From: an uncultured Clostridia bacterium
GTDB taxonomy: Bacteria > Bacillota > Clostridia > UBA1381
Direction of reading: 5' to 3'
Length of the DNA stretch: 44,768 nucleotides
Assembly (NCBI GenBank): GCA_934487205.1
Contig: CAKSRS010000013.1
Location: 1-44,768, forward strand
Shown here: in pieces, positions 24,311 to 33,900 of the stretch
How positions within the stretch are numbered: the first letter of the stretch is position 1
Layout: each line of letters starts with the position of its first letter
The notes under the pieces: model-generated
The model's input: only the letters and a program-made list of their open reading frames with translations
What the model was told of the DNA's origin: nothing
Database searches by the model: none
Translations under genes and position numbers: made by a program

Positions 24311-24747
24311 AAGTGCGGCGCATAATCGGTGCAGCTGCAATAATTGTATTGCTTGCAATATGCGCGCGGATATTCTTTGCATATGCACACAGCTGCTTTG
24401 TTTACCGTCCTGCGGGCGAAAAGGACGGATTTGCAATTTACGAAGGTATATTTGATTGTTACGCTGCGCAATACGCATGGGACGGCAAATCGACCGAACT
24501 TACCGTTCCGGACACGTTCAACAGCAAACCGATAACTTCCCTCGGCGGATTTTACGGACGCGGCGTTCCGTGTCAATGTTACATAAATTTCGGCAGCTTT
24601 GACCCGGGTGACACAAAATTTATTCTTCACTTCGGTAAAAATATAAAAGAAATAAAATCCTTGGATTATGAACAATTTTCTCAAATAATTCCGTCAGCCG
24701 ACAACAAATATTTTTACCTGTCGGACGGAGTTTTACAGAAACGTTAA
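24307..24747 (+). CDS. Small membrane-anchored or secreted hypothetical protein
   Basis: The 146-residue protein has an N-terminal hydrophobic segment (about 6-27, signal anchor or signal peptide) and an extracellular body. The segment ELTVPDTFNSKPITSLGGF followed by ILHFGKNIKEIKSL resembles a pair of BspA-like leucine-rich repeats, in which phrases like IPDTINGKPVTSIG recur. Only about one repeat is present, so I call no family. It overlaps the thioesterase stop by four bases and ends in its own terminator-like hairpin. Confidence 0.7.
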   Translation: MKVRRIIGAAAIIVLLAICARIFFAYAHSCFVYRPAGEKDGFAIYEGIFDCYAAQYAWDGKSTELTVPDTFNSKPITSLGGFYGRGVPCQCYINFGSFDPGDTKFILHFGKNIKEIKSLDYEQFSQIIPSADNKYFYLSDGVLQKR

Positions 24748-24780
24748 CTTTGGTAATCTTACCGAAGTCGACGCTTTTTT
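24747..24780 (+). terminator. Probable intrinsic terminator
   Basis: ACTTTGGTA (24747-24755) pairs with TACCGAAGT (24760-24768), and TTTTTT follows after six bases. It starts at the last base of the stop codon at 24747. The T-run is slightly far. Confidence 0.55.
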
Positions 24781-24852
24781 ACTTTTTTTATATCATTATT
24801 TTCATACTGCAGCCCGCATTTTTCATATGTTTTTGCGAGGTTGGGTTATAAT

Positions 24853-24880
24853 ATTTCTAAAGTCACACTTTTTTAGAAAT
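24853..24880. promoter_or_regulatory. Dyad upstream of the AraC-type regulator gene, possible operator
   Basis: Perfect 9-bp arms ATTTCTAAA (24853-24861) and TTTAGAAAT (24872-24880) with a 10-bp gap end two bases before the -35 hexamer. There is no T-run. Position fits an activator or autoregulator site. The arms are 19 bp apart centre to centre, about two helical turns. Confidence 0.4.
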
Positions 24881-24882
24881 TG

Positions 24883-24911
24883 TTGCTCACGATTTTTTTA
24901 TATGCTAAAAT
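24883..24911 (+). promoter_or_regulatory. SigA-type promoter of the AraC-type regulator gene
   Basis: TTGCTC (24883-24888) and TAAAAT (24906-24911) are 17 bp apart, 26 bp before ATG 24938. Confidence 0.7.
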
Positions 24912-24937
24912 AATCTCTGTGACAAGGTCATAATTTT

Positions 24938-27214
24938 ATGAAAAGGGCAAGAGCCATGCGTATTTTAAAATTTTATAACAAATATCGTTCCGACATCAGA
25001 TTACGTACTGTAATCCTTTTATTTATCCCGATTGTGGTCGTACTTATTTTTTCAACCGCAATGACCGCATATAACATTACGTTGGAAACACGTGACCTAA
25101 AAAATGAATACCGAAATTCTTTGGAACAGGCGTCACAAAAAAGTGAAACCGAAATTAACACCTGCATAAAATATATATCCATGCTTGAAAACAATCCGAG
25201 CATCGTTTCCGCCCTTAACGGTTCATACACCGACATCGAAACCGTACAGAAAGCTTTGAAAAAAGCGCGGGATACGTTTTATTCAATCGACAGCGTATTT
25301 ATTCTTGACAGAGAGAACCACACCATTATTTCGGAAGAATACAGCATGCCGTTATCGGAATATTTGGACAATCACTACAAATATACAAGCTATGACAGCA
25401 ATTATTGGGAAAAACTGAAAATTTTTGATTCATCACCGTATCGTATAATGTCACCGTCAATTGTTACTTCCGGCGTTGAGTCGAAAAAGATAATTCCCGT
25501 TGTTTTCAGACAGCTTAACGACACAAAAACACGCAATTATCTTATTTTGAACATTTCCCTCGATATACTGCTTGACGCGGTAGATTCGGACAGATATACA
25601 AAAAATACCTATATTTTTGTTATGAATAAATACACGGGGCAGATTTTTAACACAAACGGCGGTTTATCCGACCGCATAATCAGAAATGAACCCATTTACC
25701 GCTGCCTGATTTTAAACAACATTTCGTTTGAATACCGCGACCACGGCACAAAATATATTTTCTGCACCTATTCATCAAGCGACAGTCTGCTCGGCTACAC
25801 ATATTTTGCATGCACGCCATACATGGATATCGTCCGCATGCAGTACCCGCGTATTGCGCTGAGCATTATATCCATATTACTGCTGCTGTTTTTTTCATAC
25901 CTTATAACGCTGAAAAACGCGGGCAAGATATTTTCGCCGCTTGAACAGGTGGCGCAAACGTTCAACAAAGGCGAACTCCCCGGCGACGTTCCCACAGATT
26001 TCTTTGAATATCTGCAATCGTCCGCCAAATATCTGGTCAAAAATAATTCGGAACTTTCCAACGTGCTCCCGTACGCACAGGAAAAATACCTTATTAATTA
26101 CCTGAATATGAGCGAATATACCATTGACGAAAGCGCAAAAGAGGTAATAAAGCAGTCGCTCCCGTTTAAATACAACTACTTCTGCTCCGTCATAATTCAG
26201 CTTTACCCGACAAATCTGCTTTATGACAGTTACACAAACGCGGAATATATAAATATCCAAAGCGGATTTTACAACATAGTCAAGGAATATTTTACGTCAA
26301 AATTCGAGACGTTTATCATATCCAGTGAAAAGGACACGCTCTATATTATCATAAACACCGACAACGAATCGCCCGAGGAAGATATACGCAGCATACTTAC
26401 ACAAATACGCGAATGTCTCGCCAATGATACCGATTTTGTGGAGTTGTTTATAGGTTTGGGAAAAACCCACCCCGACCTTACCGGATTGAAAAAATCGCAC
26501 GAAGAAGCAATCAATTCATTGCAGATTACGCCGAAGTCGCGCTCTCAGATACTCTTTAATGTAGACAAAACCGTTAAATATGTATTTTCAAACGCTGACG
26601 AAGAAGAACTGTTAAGCGCACTTTTGGAAAACAATCCCGACCGCGCCGTCGAAATAATAAATTACTCCTTAAAGAGAAATGAACACATCGACAACCGTTC
26701 GCTGAAACAGCTGTACTCGCAGATACTGAACATCATTCTGAAAGCAATACGGATAAAAAAGATTTCGTTTAACAAACAAAACAAATACGACTTTGAAATA
26801 AACTATGAACTCATGCTTAAAACGCCGACGGAAATTCATAAAACCATACTTTCCATGATAGAGCTTTTCCGCACCAAGACAAAAAAGGAATCCTCAGCGG
26901 AAAACATAGTGAACTATATTAAGGACAACTTCCGTAATAATTCCCTCTCGCTGGACAGCATCGCGCATGAATTTGACGTTAACAGTTCATACCTGTCAAC
27001 ACTTTTGAAAAATACGCTTTCCATCGGTTTCCATGATTATCTGAACCGTCTCAGAATAACCGAGGCAAAGCGTCTGCTGGCAGAAACCGATACGCCTATT
27101 CAGGATATATTTGTAGAAGTCGGTTATAACAACAAGCAAACTTTTATACGCGCGTTCAGAGCAGTCACACATGTGACGCCGAGCGAATTCCGAAAGAAGA
27201 AACATGTTCGGTAA
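24938..27214 (+). CDS. Membrane sensor with cytoplasmic AraC-family DNA-binding domain
   Basis: The 758-residue protein has TM1 (about 25-48), an extracellular sensory region (about 50-300, Cache-like) and TM2 (about 303-322). A cytoplasmic part with helical and ligand-like segments follows, and a C-terminal AraC double helix-turn-helix spans about 655-755. This ends in PIQDIFVEVGYNNKQTFIRAFRAVTHVTPSEFRKKK, conserved for the family. Such one-component membrane AraC regulators often control nearby polysaccharide or sugar genes in Clostridia and Paenibacillus. The start is ATG 24938 or ATG 24956; neither has a strong ribosome binding site. It converges on the glycosidase cluster. Confidence 0.9.
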   Translation: MKRARAMRILKFYNKYRSDIRLRTVILLFIPIVVVLIFSTAMTAYNITLETRDLKNEYRNSLEQASQKSETEINTCIKYISMLENNPSIVSALNGSYTDIETVQKALKKARDTFYSIDSVFILDRENHTIISEEYSMPLSEYLDNHYKYTSYDSNYWEKLKIFDSSPYRIMSPSIVTSGVESKKIIPVVFRQLNDTKTRNYLILNISLDILLDAVDSDRYTKNTYIFVMNKYTGQIFNTNGGLSDRIIRNEPIYRCLILNNISFEYRDHGTKYIFCTYSSSDSLLGYTYFACTPYMDIVRMQYPRIALSIISILLLLFFSYLITLKNAGKIFSPLEQVAQTFNKGELPGDVPTDFFEYLQSSAKYLVKNNSELSNVLPYAQEKYLINYLNMSEYTIDESAKEVIKQSLPFKYNYFCSVIIQLYPTNLLYDSYTNAEYINIQSGFYNIVKEYFTSKFETFIISSEKDTLYIIINTDNESPEEDIRSILTQIRECLANDTDFVELFIGLGKTHPDLTGLKKSHEEAINSLQITPKSRSQILFNVDKTVKYVFSNADEEELLSALLENNPDRAVEIINYSLKRNEHIDNRSLKQLYSQILNIILKAIRIKKISFNKQNKYDFEINYELMLKTPTEIHKTILSMIELFRTKTKKESSAENIVNYIKDNFRNNSLSLDSIAHEFDVNSSYLSTLLKNTLSIGFHDYLNRLRITEAKRLLAETDTPIQDIFVEVGYNNKQTFIRAFRAVTHVTPSEFRKKKHVR

Positions 27215-27261
27215 ATAATTACCCGCACAGCGTGTGACAAAATAAATATCCACCCGCATAT

Positions 27262-27302
27262 GATATGCACCCCAAAAGTCAGACACTTTTGGGGTGCATA
27301 TC
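27262..27302. repeat. Perfect 18-bp-arm palindrome, insertion-sequence-end-like
   Basis: GATATGCACCCCAAAAGT (27262-27279) and its exact complement (27285-27302) flank CAGAC. A second palindrome, GTACCGT/ACGGTAC around one A, follows at 27304-27318. No T-run follows on either strand. Arms beginning TGCACCCCAAAAGT resemble terminal inverted repeats of IS3-type elements as I remember them; no transposase is in the window. It lies between convergent genes, so a terminator role cannot be excluded. Confidence 0.6.
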
Positions 27303-27331
27303 AGTACCGTAACGGTACGGGGGTTATTCTG

Positions 27332-28162
27332 TTAAAATGCAAAGTATGCGTCATACATATCGCGCAGATATCTCGCCTGAATCATTTTCAATTCCGGCGG
27401 CGCATAAGGCGCTGTTTCAAAACTGAAAAGTCCCTGATAATTCAAATCGCGCACGCCGCGCTTTACGTCCTCGAAATTGACGTTTCCGCCGTCAAACGGG
27501 AAGGAATGTGTATCACACGGCAATCCCTTCATGCCGTCGTGTTCGCCCTTGTTATCATGGACGTGCATCGCCTTTAAATAACTCCCTGCCTGCATGATAA
27601 AATCATACTGGTTTCCGCGCTGTGATATGTTCAAATGCCCTGTATCAAGGCAAATTCCTATGTTTTTGCCGCCGACTGCCTTGCACATTTTCAGCAAATG
27701 TCCGGCGTCATAATCATGTATGCGGCTGAGATTTTCCAGACATATTACCATATCGGTATCCTTTATGTAGTCGGTCAGTTTCTTCAGCGCGTCTATGCGC
27801 ACATCAAACCATACCTCAACAGGCACAACGTCCGTACCGAAATTTGAGTAGTGAATAACCGCCGCCTTTATGCCAAGCTCATAGAAAATATCGAGAACTT
27901 TCTTCAAATTATCAATCGCATATGTATTGTCGAGCGATGTTATATTTCCCTCGTTCATAAACGGTAAATGTCCCTGCGGAATTGAGAATCCCAAACCGTC
28001 AATAAACTGCTTGTATTCATGTATTTCATTTGTGTTATTAAAGAACGCGTAATGACTCTTTTCACTTATTTCGGTATTGTAAATACCGCACTCAATAAAT
28101 TTTTCAGCCATTTCATACGGATTTAAGTTCCCGAAAAAGCTTGATGATATTCCCATTTTCAT
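27332..28162 (-). CDS. Sugar phosphate isomerase/epimerase-like TIM barrel
   Basis: The 276-residue protein is of the xylose-isomerase/AP-endonuclease-2-like TIM barrel family, which includes sugar isomerases and epimerases. It has metal-ligand-type positions in VICLENLSR (Glu), GICLDTGHLNI (Asp, His), KAMHVHDNKGEHD (His) and GLFSFETA (Glu). No signal peptide, so cytoplasmic. ATG 28162 is chosen for GGAGG nine bases upstream; the frame to 28231 overlaps the stop of the SLH gene. It is the last gene of the minus-strand cluster, 47 bp after the SLH gene, and probably converts a released sugar (inference). Confidence 0.85.
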   Translation of the reverse strand: MKMGISSSFFGNLNPYEMAEKFIECGIYNTEISEKSHYAFFNNTNEIHEYKQFIDGLGFSIPQGHLPFMNEGNITSLDNTYAIDNLKKVLDIFYELGIKAAVIHYSNFGTDVVPVEVWFDVRIDALKKLTDYIKDTDMVICLENLSRIHDYDAGHLLKMCKAVGGKNIGICLDTGHLNISQRGNQYDFIMQAGSYLKAMHVHDNKGEHDGMKGLPCDTHSFPFDGGNVNFEDVKRGVRDLNYQGLFSFETAPYAPPELKMIQARYLRDMYDAYFAF

Positions 28163-28209
28163 ATTGTTATTCCTCCGTTCTGCCGCCGGACGGCGGCACA
28201 AATTATCCG

Positions 28210-30873
28210 TTATCTGAAAACATACACGCAATTAATGTGCGGGCCGCTGCTTTTTATTATTACCTTGTCGCAGTTTGCGCCCGCGCCGCGGTAATCTATG
28301 ATGTCATTTGCCAAACCGAGATAAATGTTATCCTTGGTTTCATTGCTGTCGTAAACAACTATCGGAACACTCCCGACGTATGCCGTCTCCGCAGCCGTTC
28401 CGCCCGCCGTGTTGCTTATTGTTATTACGCCGCTGTTGTTGGTTTTTACGTATCCGAAGGAGAACTGAACTTCATTTCGGTAACTGTTCGCCGTTCCGGA
28501 ATTATATCTTGTGTATTCCGCCGTAATATTATTCCAACCGACGGTTTTGTTCTGTTCCGCGTCATAAACCTTTATAACGTCCGCCGAACCGTTTTTATCT
28601 TTTACAACATTTCCGCGGAAATCGTATTGCAAAATAACCACATCGCCCTTGTTTATGTTTGCAAAAGATATTTCGCTGTCCACATTAATCTGTTTAAGAC
28701 TGCCGTCGTCATAACCGCTTAATTTCGTAACCGCCTCGCCGTCATCATTCAATCCCTTTTCAAATTTAGACACCATGAACGCCCTCTTTTTTACATCTGC
28801 GCCGTAATAGTAGATAACGGCGTCCGCAAAAGCGCTCTGCGACCCGGAATAGAATGCGTCCGCGCTGTAGAAACGGTCGCTGGTGAAATAGTCGCTGTAT
28901 TTTCCCACCGTGCAATCCTCCGAATTGGGATTTTCCTCGCCCGACGGAACACAGAATATCTTCGTCTTGGAATCCAGCACGGCTTTTACACCCAGGCGGT
29001 TTATATTAAACCACCATTCGGTACCGGCACCGTTATATATGGACGTTATTGAATTTTCCTCCGTTTCATAAGCGGAGTCAAATGCAAGCGTATCAATATT
29101 TATTATTTTTCCATCCGTATTAAGATTGTATCTTATCATCTGCTCATTAATGACGCATACATTCGCCGTCAGACTTCCGTTTGACGTCGCCATATATTTT
29201 ACAGCGTCCTCGATATGTTTATAAGTTCTCCCGTCCACAGTAACGCGTTCCGCAAGGAAAATTTTCGAAACAGCGCCGTCATCGGAAAGAATTTTAAGAT
29301 ACATACCGTCGGTATCAAAATCAATCTCGTCGAGCTTGTATGTATTTTTGAACAAGTAGCCGAACTTCATATCGGAAGACGTTTCCTCTGTTATGTAGGC
29401 AATTTTTCCGAAAATATCCGTTTTAAAACAATATGTTTCGCCCGCATGCGCATGTTGCCGAAAATCCTCAAGATAGCTTTTGTCTATTTCGTATTTATCC
29501 TCGCCGACCAATGCATATGCATAGTCGTCCTCTTCAATTCCGCGGAATACGCCGTTAACCGAAGAATCGCTTACTACCGCAGACATCGCCCTTGCGGAAA
29601 TATAACTCGAACGCTTTACCGATATTACGGTATATTTGCTCAGTTTTTTGAGGTCAACGGAATTGCCGTCGGTGTCGGTGAAAACGCACGTGTCATATTC
29701 ATTAAGACGCAGTACGTCCGCTGTGTTGAGCAGGTTGTAGATGTATTTATTCTGCGCGTCCACATTGCCAACAACAAAATTTTTGTAATCATCTATAATA
29801 ACCGTATCATAATTACCGTCGTTATTTCTGTCCGTCAATGTAATCGTGCCCTTATTTAACTCGGACAAAACCTGTGCCACCCCTGTTGACAGCGGATAGC
29901 CGTTATAGATTATCGCGGGATTTTTCAGGTCATACTTTCTCGTTCCGCGAAATCCGTCACGCCAGCATACCATGCTGCTTGTGTCGAGAGACTTAAACAG
30001 GGCTATATCTGTCACAATGCTCTCGTATTTACAAGAGTAATCCGCCAGATACATCACTTCTCCTCCGTCGCCCGGCTCATCTGCATAATAGAAATAATCC
30101 ACATATCTGCCGAAGTAGGCATAAGCGTCAACATCGTCGGAAACCGTGTATTTCACGCCGTCAATTATAACTTCATCTTCGGGCAGAATATTGTTTCCTT
30201 CAACCGAACCGCCGTAAACGTCGGTAAGCGTACCTTTGCCGCTGTATATTCCGCGATAGCGCGACAAGATTGTGTTTTCGTCGTCCGTACCGTATTTAAC
30301 GCTGCCGACGCCCATTTCCGATATTACGCAAAAGCCCGTTGTTCCCGCATTTACCAAAATCTCCGCGGCATCGGCAACGGTAAGCTGCTTTTGCGAATTT
30401 GACGTTTTGATTATATCCAAATCTCTTGCCGTACGCGTATATTTATCCGTGCCGCTGTATTTCCCGGCGTACGCGCCGTAGTCCATAATATTCAGCAGAA
30501 TACAGCACGCTTGTTCCGTCGTTATCGCGTCCGCCGGGCGGAACAGTCCGCTGTCAAAACCCGTAATATATCCCGCCTCTGTCAGAAGATTTATGGCATT
30601 TGCCGCATAGCTGTTTTGCTCAACGTCGGTAAAATACCGCACTTTGCTTTTTTCCTCAACGTCCATGCCGAGCAGCCGCGCGGTAAACAGCGCAAAATTC
30701 TCCCTCGAAACAATATCTTCCGCCGCGTCATACTCGGAATTTATAACCCCCAATGCGTTCAAAAAACCGAGTTTTTCCGTACTTTCGTCCGCAGGTGCGG
30801 CAGAAACCGCACCCGCTGTAAACAGCGAACTTAACACCGCCATAATTAAAAACAGGCAAATTCTCTTTTTCAT
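28210..30873 (-). CDS. Secreted protein with N-terminal SLH modules, large unknown beta-rich body
   Basis: The 887-residue protein has a signal peptide (1-26). Three SLH-like modules follow (about 33-68, 79-131, 145-176), the second best preserved with YFTDVEQNSYAANAINLL. The rest (about 180-887) is a long beta-rich region with no recognised domain; it is rich in Asp and Tyr and ends in CVYVFR. SLH modules bind pyruvylated secondary wall polymers, so the body is displayed at the cell surface. The gene is 29 bp after the LamG-SLH gene, and its ribosome binding site (GGGAG, about 18 bases before ATG) is unusually distant. Confidence 0.85.
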   Translation of the reverse strand: MKKRICLFLIMAVLSSLFTAGAVSAAPADESTEKLGFLNALGVINSEYDAAEDIVSRENFALFTARLLGMDVEEKSKVRYFTDVEQNSYAANAINLLTEAGYITGFDSGLFRPADAITTEQACCILLNIMDYGAYAGKYSGTDKYTRTARDLDIIKTSNSQKQLTVADAAEILVNAGTTGFCVISEMGVGSVKYGTDDENTILSRYRGIYSGKGTLTDVYGGSVEGNNILPEDEVIIDGVKYTVSDDVDAYAYFGRYVDYFYYADEPGDGGEVMYLADYSCKYESIVTDIALFKSLDTSSMVCWRDGFRGTRKYDLKNPAIIYNGYPLSTGVAQVLSELNKGTITLTDRNNDGNYDTVIIDDYKNFVVGNVDAQNKYIYNLLNTADVLRLNEYDTCVFTDTDGNSVDLKKLSKYTVISVKRSSYISARAMSAVVSDSSVNGVFRGIEEDDYAYALVGEDKYEIDKSYLEDFRQHAHAGETYCFKTDIFGKIAYITEETSSDMKFGYLFKNTYKLDEIDFDTDGMYLKILSDDGAVSKIFLAERVTVDGRTYKHIEDAVKYMATSNGSLTANVCVINEQMIRYNLNTDGKIINIDTLAFDSAYETEENSITSIYNGAGTEWWFNINRLGVKAVLDSKTKIFCVPSGEENPNSEDCTVGKYSDYFTSDRFYSADAFYSGSQSAFADAVIYYYGADVKKRAFMVSKFEKGLNDDGEAVTKLSGYDDGSLKQINVDSEISFANINKGDVVILQYDFRGNVVKDKNGSADVIKVYDAEQNKTVGWNNITAEYTRYNSGTANSYRNEVQFSFGYVKTNNSGVITISNTAGGTAAETAYVGSVPIVVYDSNETKDNIYLGLANDIIDYRGAGANCDKVIIKSSGPHINCVYVFR

Positions 30874-30902
30874 ATTTATATCCGTCAGCTCCCTTCCTTT
30901 AA

Positions 30903-33900
30903 TTATGCCTTTATCTTATAAATCAGGTATGCAGCCTGTGCTCTTGTTGCATTTTCCATCGGAGCGAACAAGTCGGACTCTATACCGTTTATCAGACCGC
31001 TGTTATACATTTTTTCGACACTCTCCCTGGCATAATCGGATATACTGTCCGCGTCTTTAAAAGCGGTTCTGTTCGTTTCATTAAATTTGTAGTTGCTCTT
31101 TTCCGCGGCACGGCAAAGTATTACAGCCAAATCCTGTCTTGTCAGTCTGTCTGCGGCGCCGAAGAAATTATCGGATATACCCATAATCAAGCCGGCATTG
31201 CAGCATCTTATAACATAATCATAATACCAGTCGTCCGGTGTAACGTCCGAAAATCCGACCGCCGTGCCGTCCGCTTTTGCACCGAAAGCGTCAGCGGCTA
31301 TTCGCGCAAATTCCGCACGGGTTATGTAGTCATTCGGGCAGAATTGCTCCGATGTTTTTCCGCTTATTATGCCTTGCTCCGCAAGAGCCGTAATTGCCTC
31401 CTGTGCCCATGCCACCGACTCTAAATCGGTAAATATCGGCAGCGGAATTTGTTCCTTTTTGCCGCCGTTATCCGCCGGATTCGGCGTAACCGGCAGCGAG
31501 CCGGACGGTTTACTTCCGCCGCCTCCGCCACCGCCGCCCGGCGTTACCGGAGTCGCAGTATTTGCCGCGTCAAACGCCGCCTTTAAAGCGGCATAGCTTG
31601 CATAGCTTTTGCCCGCAACCGCACGGTATGCATCATTGCTGCCCGACGCACCTGTGCCGATTTTTGCCGCAAGCGTTTGCATAACCTCGCGCACATCATC
31701 ATAACCGTTCGTAGCCGCGATAACTTTAAGCGTAAACATTTCGTATAGTCTTTCGTCAAAATCGCTAAATGAGGTGATATTCTGTCCTTTAAATCCCGCC
31801 GTTATGCTTTTCTTAACCTCATCTGTAACATACGGTTTTTTGTACAGATTTGCAATCAGACCGCTGTCTATTCCCAATACGCCGTCGTAATCGAACAAAT
31901 TCTCAATAGCGCCGTTTACCGCAAGATTTATTATCAATGCTTTCTGTACAATGTTTTTACCGCTTGCAAGTTCCGAATCTTCCAATCCGAATCTGTTTCC
32001 CGCGGCAAGATATGAATTGATAATCGCCGACGCCGTTTTAAGTGAACTTCCCTCAAAACGTTTGCTGTTTAAACCGCAGTCATCAATTCCGGCGGACAAA
32101 ACATTTTCGACTTCCGCGGCGTTTGTGCATGAGTTGAGCGGTGAAAGCACGTAATCGCGCAGATGTTCAACATCTACATAGAACACGGGTATTTCAACCG
32201 TTTTTCCGCCCGCGCATACAGCCGCCGTATATTCACCTGACGCATATCCCTTAAGCTTGAACTTAAAATCGAATTTGCCGTCTTTATCCGTCGTGCCGAC
32301 CGTTTTATACGCAATAATATCCTGAGCGTTGGTATCGTTAAGTTCCGATAAATTTTTATTAGGCTTAATAAAGTTTATCACCGTCGGTGCAGAAGATACG
32401 CCTTCGATTTTTCCCTCGGCGCCTACCGACCATTTATCCGCCGCAAAGGTTTCGGTGCCGATTTTTAACGGTTCGGCATATAAATTGTTTGCCTTGTCGG
32501 TAAAAATCGTCTCAACAGCCGTCAGCTCCGCCGCGTTAAATGTCAATGCATTATCAAATGATAAATTTGTATACGCCGCGGCTCCTAAAGTTTTTACATC
32601 AATATTTTTCAGTGTAAAATCGTTAAATCCCAAAAGCGACGCCGTAATTTCTATCGGCTTATCCGTGATGTTTCTGACGTCAAAGCTAAGCGTGAGCACC
32701 GCTCCCTGCGGTATATCCGATATCGCCGCAACGGGACTTCCGTCCGCCTTAACCGATACATTTTCGATTATAACCGTCTCATACGAATTTACGGTAAAGC
32801 GGCTGCTGTAGCTGTCGAAGGTATTTCCGCCCGCCGACGCCGGAACGGTTATGTCAATATTATAGGTATCGCCCGCATGGAGATACTCATCAAAATTAAC
32901 CGTAAGTTCGTTATCCCGCGCCGAATATGCGCCCATTGACAATGCCGGCGTATGCGTACCCGAATAAACATTTATATAGTCCATAACGTTCGATGTATCA
33001 ATCAGCGCGGAAAATTTTATTTTCATGCCGTCCGCCGATGCGCGCACGCGGTTTGTAAGCGGTCCGTACTCTTTGCCGTCACCGCCCGATATTCTTACCG
33101 ATTTTACATACTCTTTTGCCGCTGCGCCGTAGCCGACCTGCAAATTATCAACATACATAACGTCTGTCGTTTGCGTGCCCCCTCCGCCGTTATATGCAAA
33201 TTGGCGAAAATAAATCGACGTAACGGGATTTGCGCTTATTGCTGCCGTTGAAATTTTGCCGTCGTCCACATATGTATCAACGGTGCCCTTTGCGCGGTTT
33301 ATCACATGCATAATACGATGCCAGCTGTTCGCCTCGCAGTCGGCAAGCTTATATCCGCTGCCGTCGTTTTCCGCATTACGGCACGCCGCGCTTGCCATGT
33401 TGCTGTCGGTAACGCTCGCAAGCTTTCCTTTTCTGTTAAAACAGAAATTCCCCGCAAACTCATTCGTTCCGCATGCGGCAATCATTGCAAACAGTCCGCC
33501 TGCGTTCTCGTTTTCGACATATGCGTCATACTGAATAATCAGATTTTCCGACGCCTGTGTTTCCGTAACCGGATAACGTACACCGCTGTTTTTATCCGCG
33601 CCCGTACCGAAAAGTTTTAATACATTTGTCGGCGTTTCATTCACCGTCATTTCGGTGATTTCATAGCCGTCGCGCGCAAGATAAGGATTGTAATGCACGC
33701 CGTCCTCATAATCATCGCTTAAAATTACCGTTGACAGCGATGGCTTTTCATCGCTGCCCGCAAGATAAACTATATTATCCGCCAAAGCTTTACCGAGGAT
33801 ACTTTTATATCCATCCGGTAAAATAACTGCATATTCCATGCTCCCCGTCATCGGTTCATCAAGCGGTATCAAAATGGTTCTTCCGCACATTTGCGGCGTG

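Noticed and set aside
23737..24684. A 315-codon minus-strand frame
   Set aside because: It overlaps the thioesterase and the small secreted protein, which both have good starts.
27262..27302. Ordinary intrinsic terminator
   Set aside because: Neither strand has a T-run after the stem, although a weak transcription-blocking role remains possible.
31369..31596. Plus-strand frame with a poly-proline run
   Set aside because: It is the antisense of the glycine-rich linker of the LamG-SLH gene.
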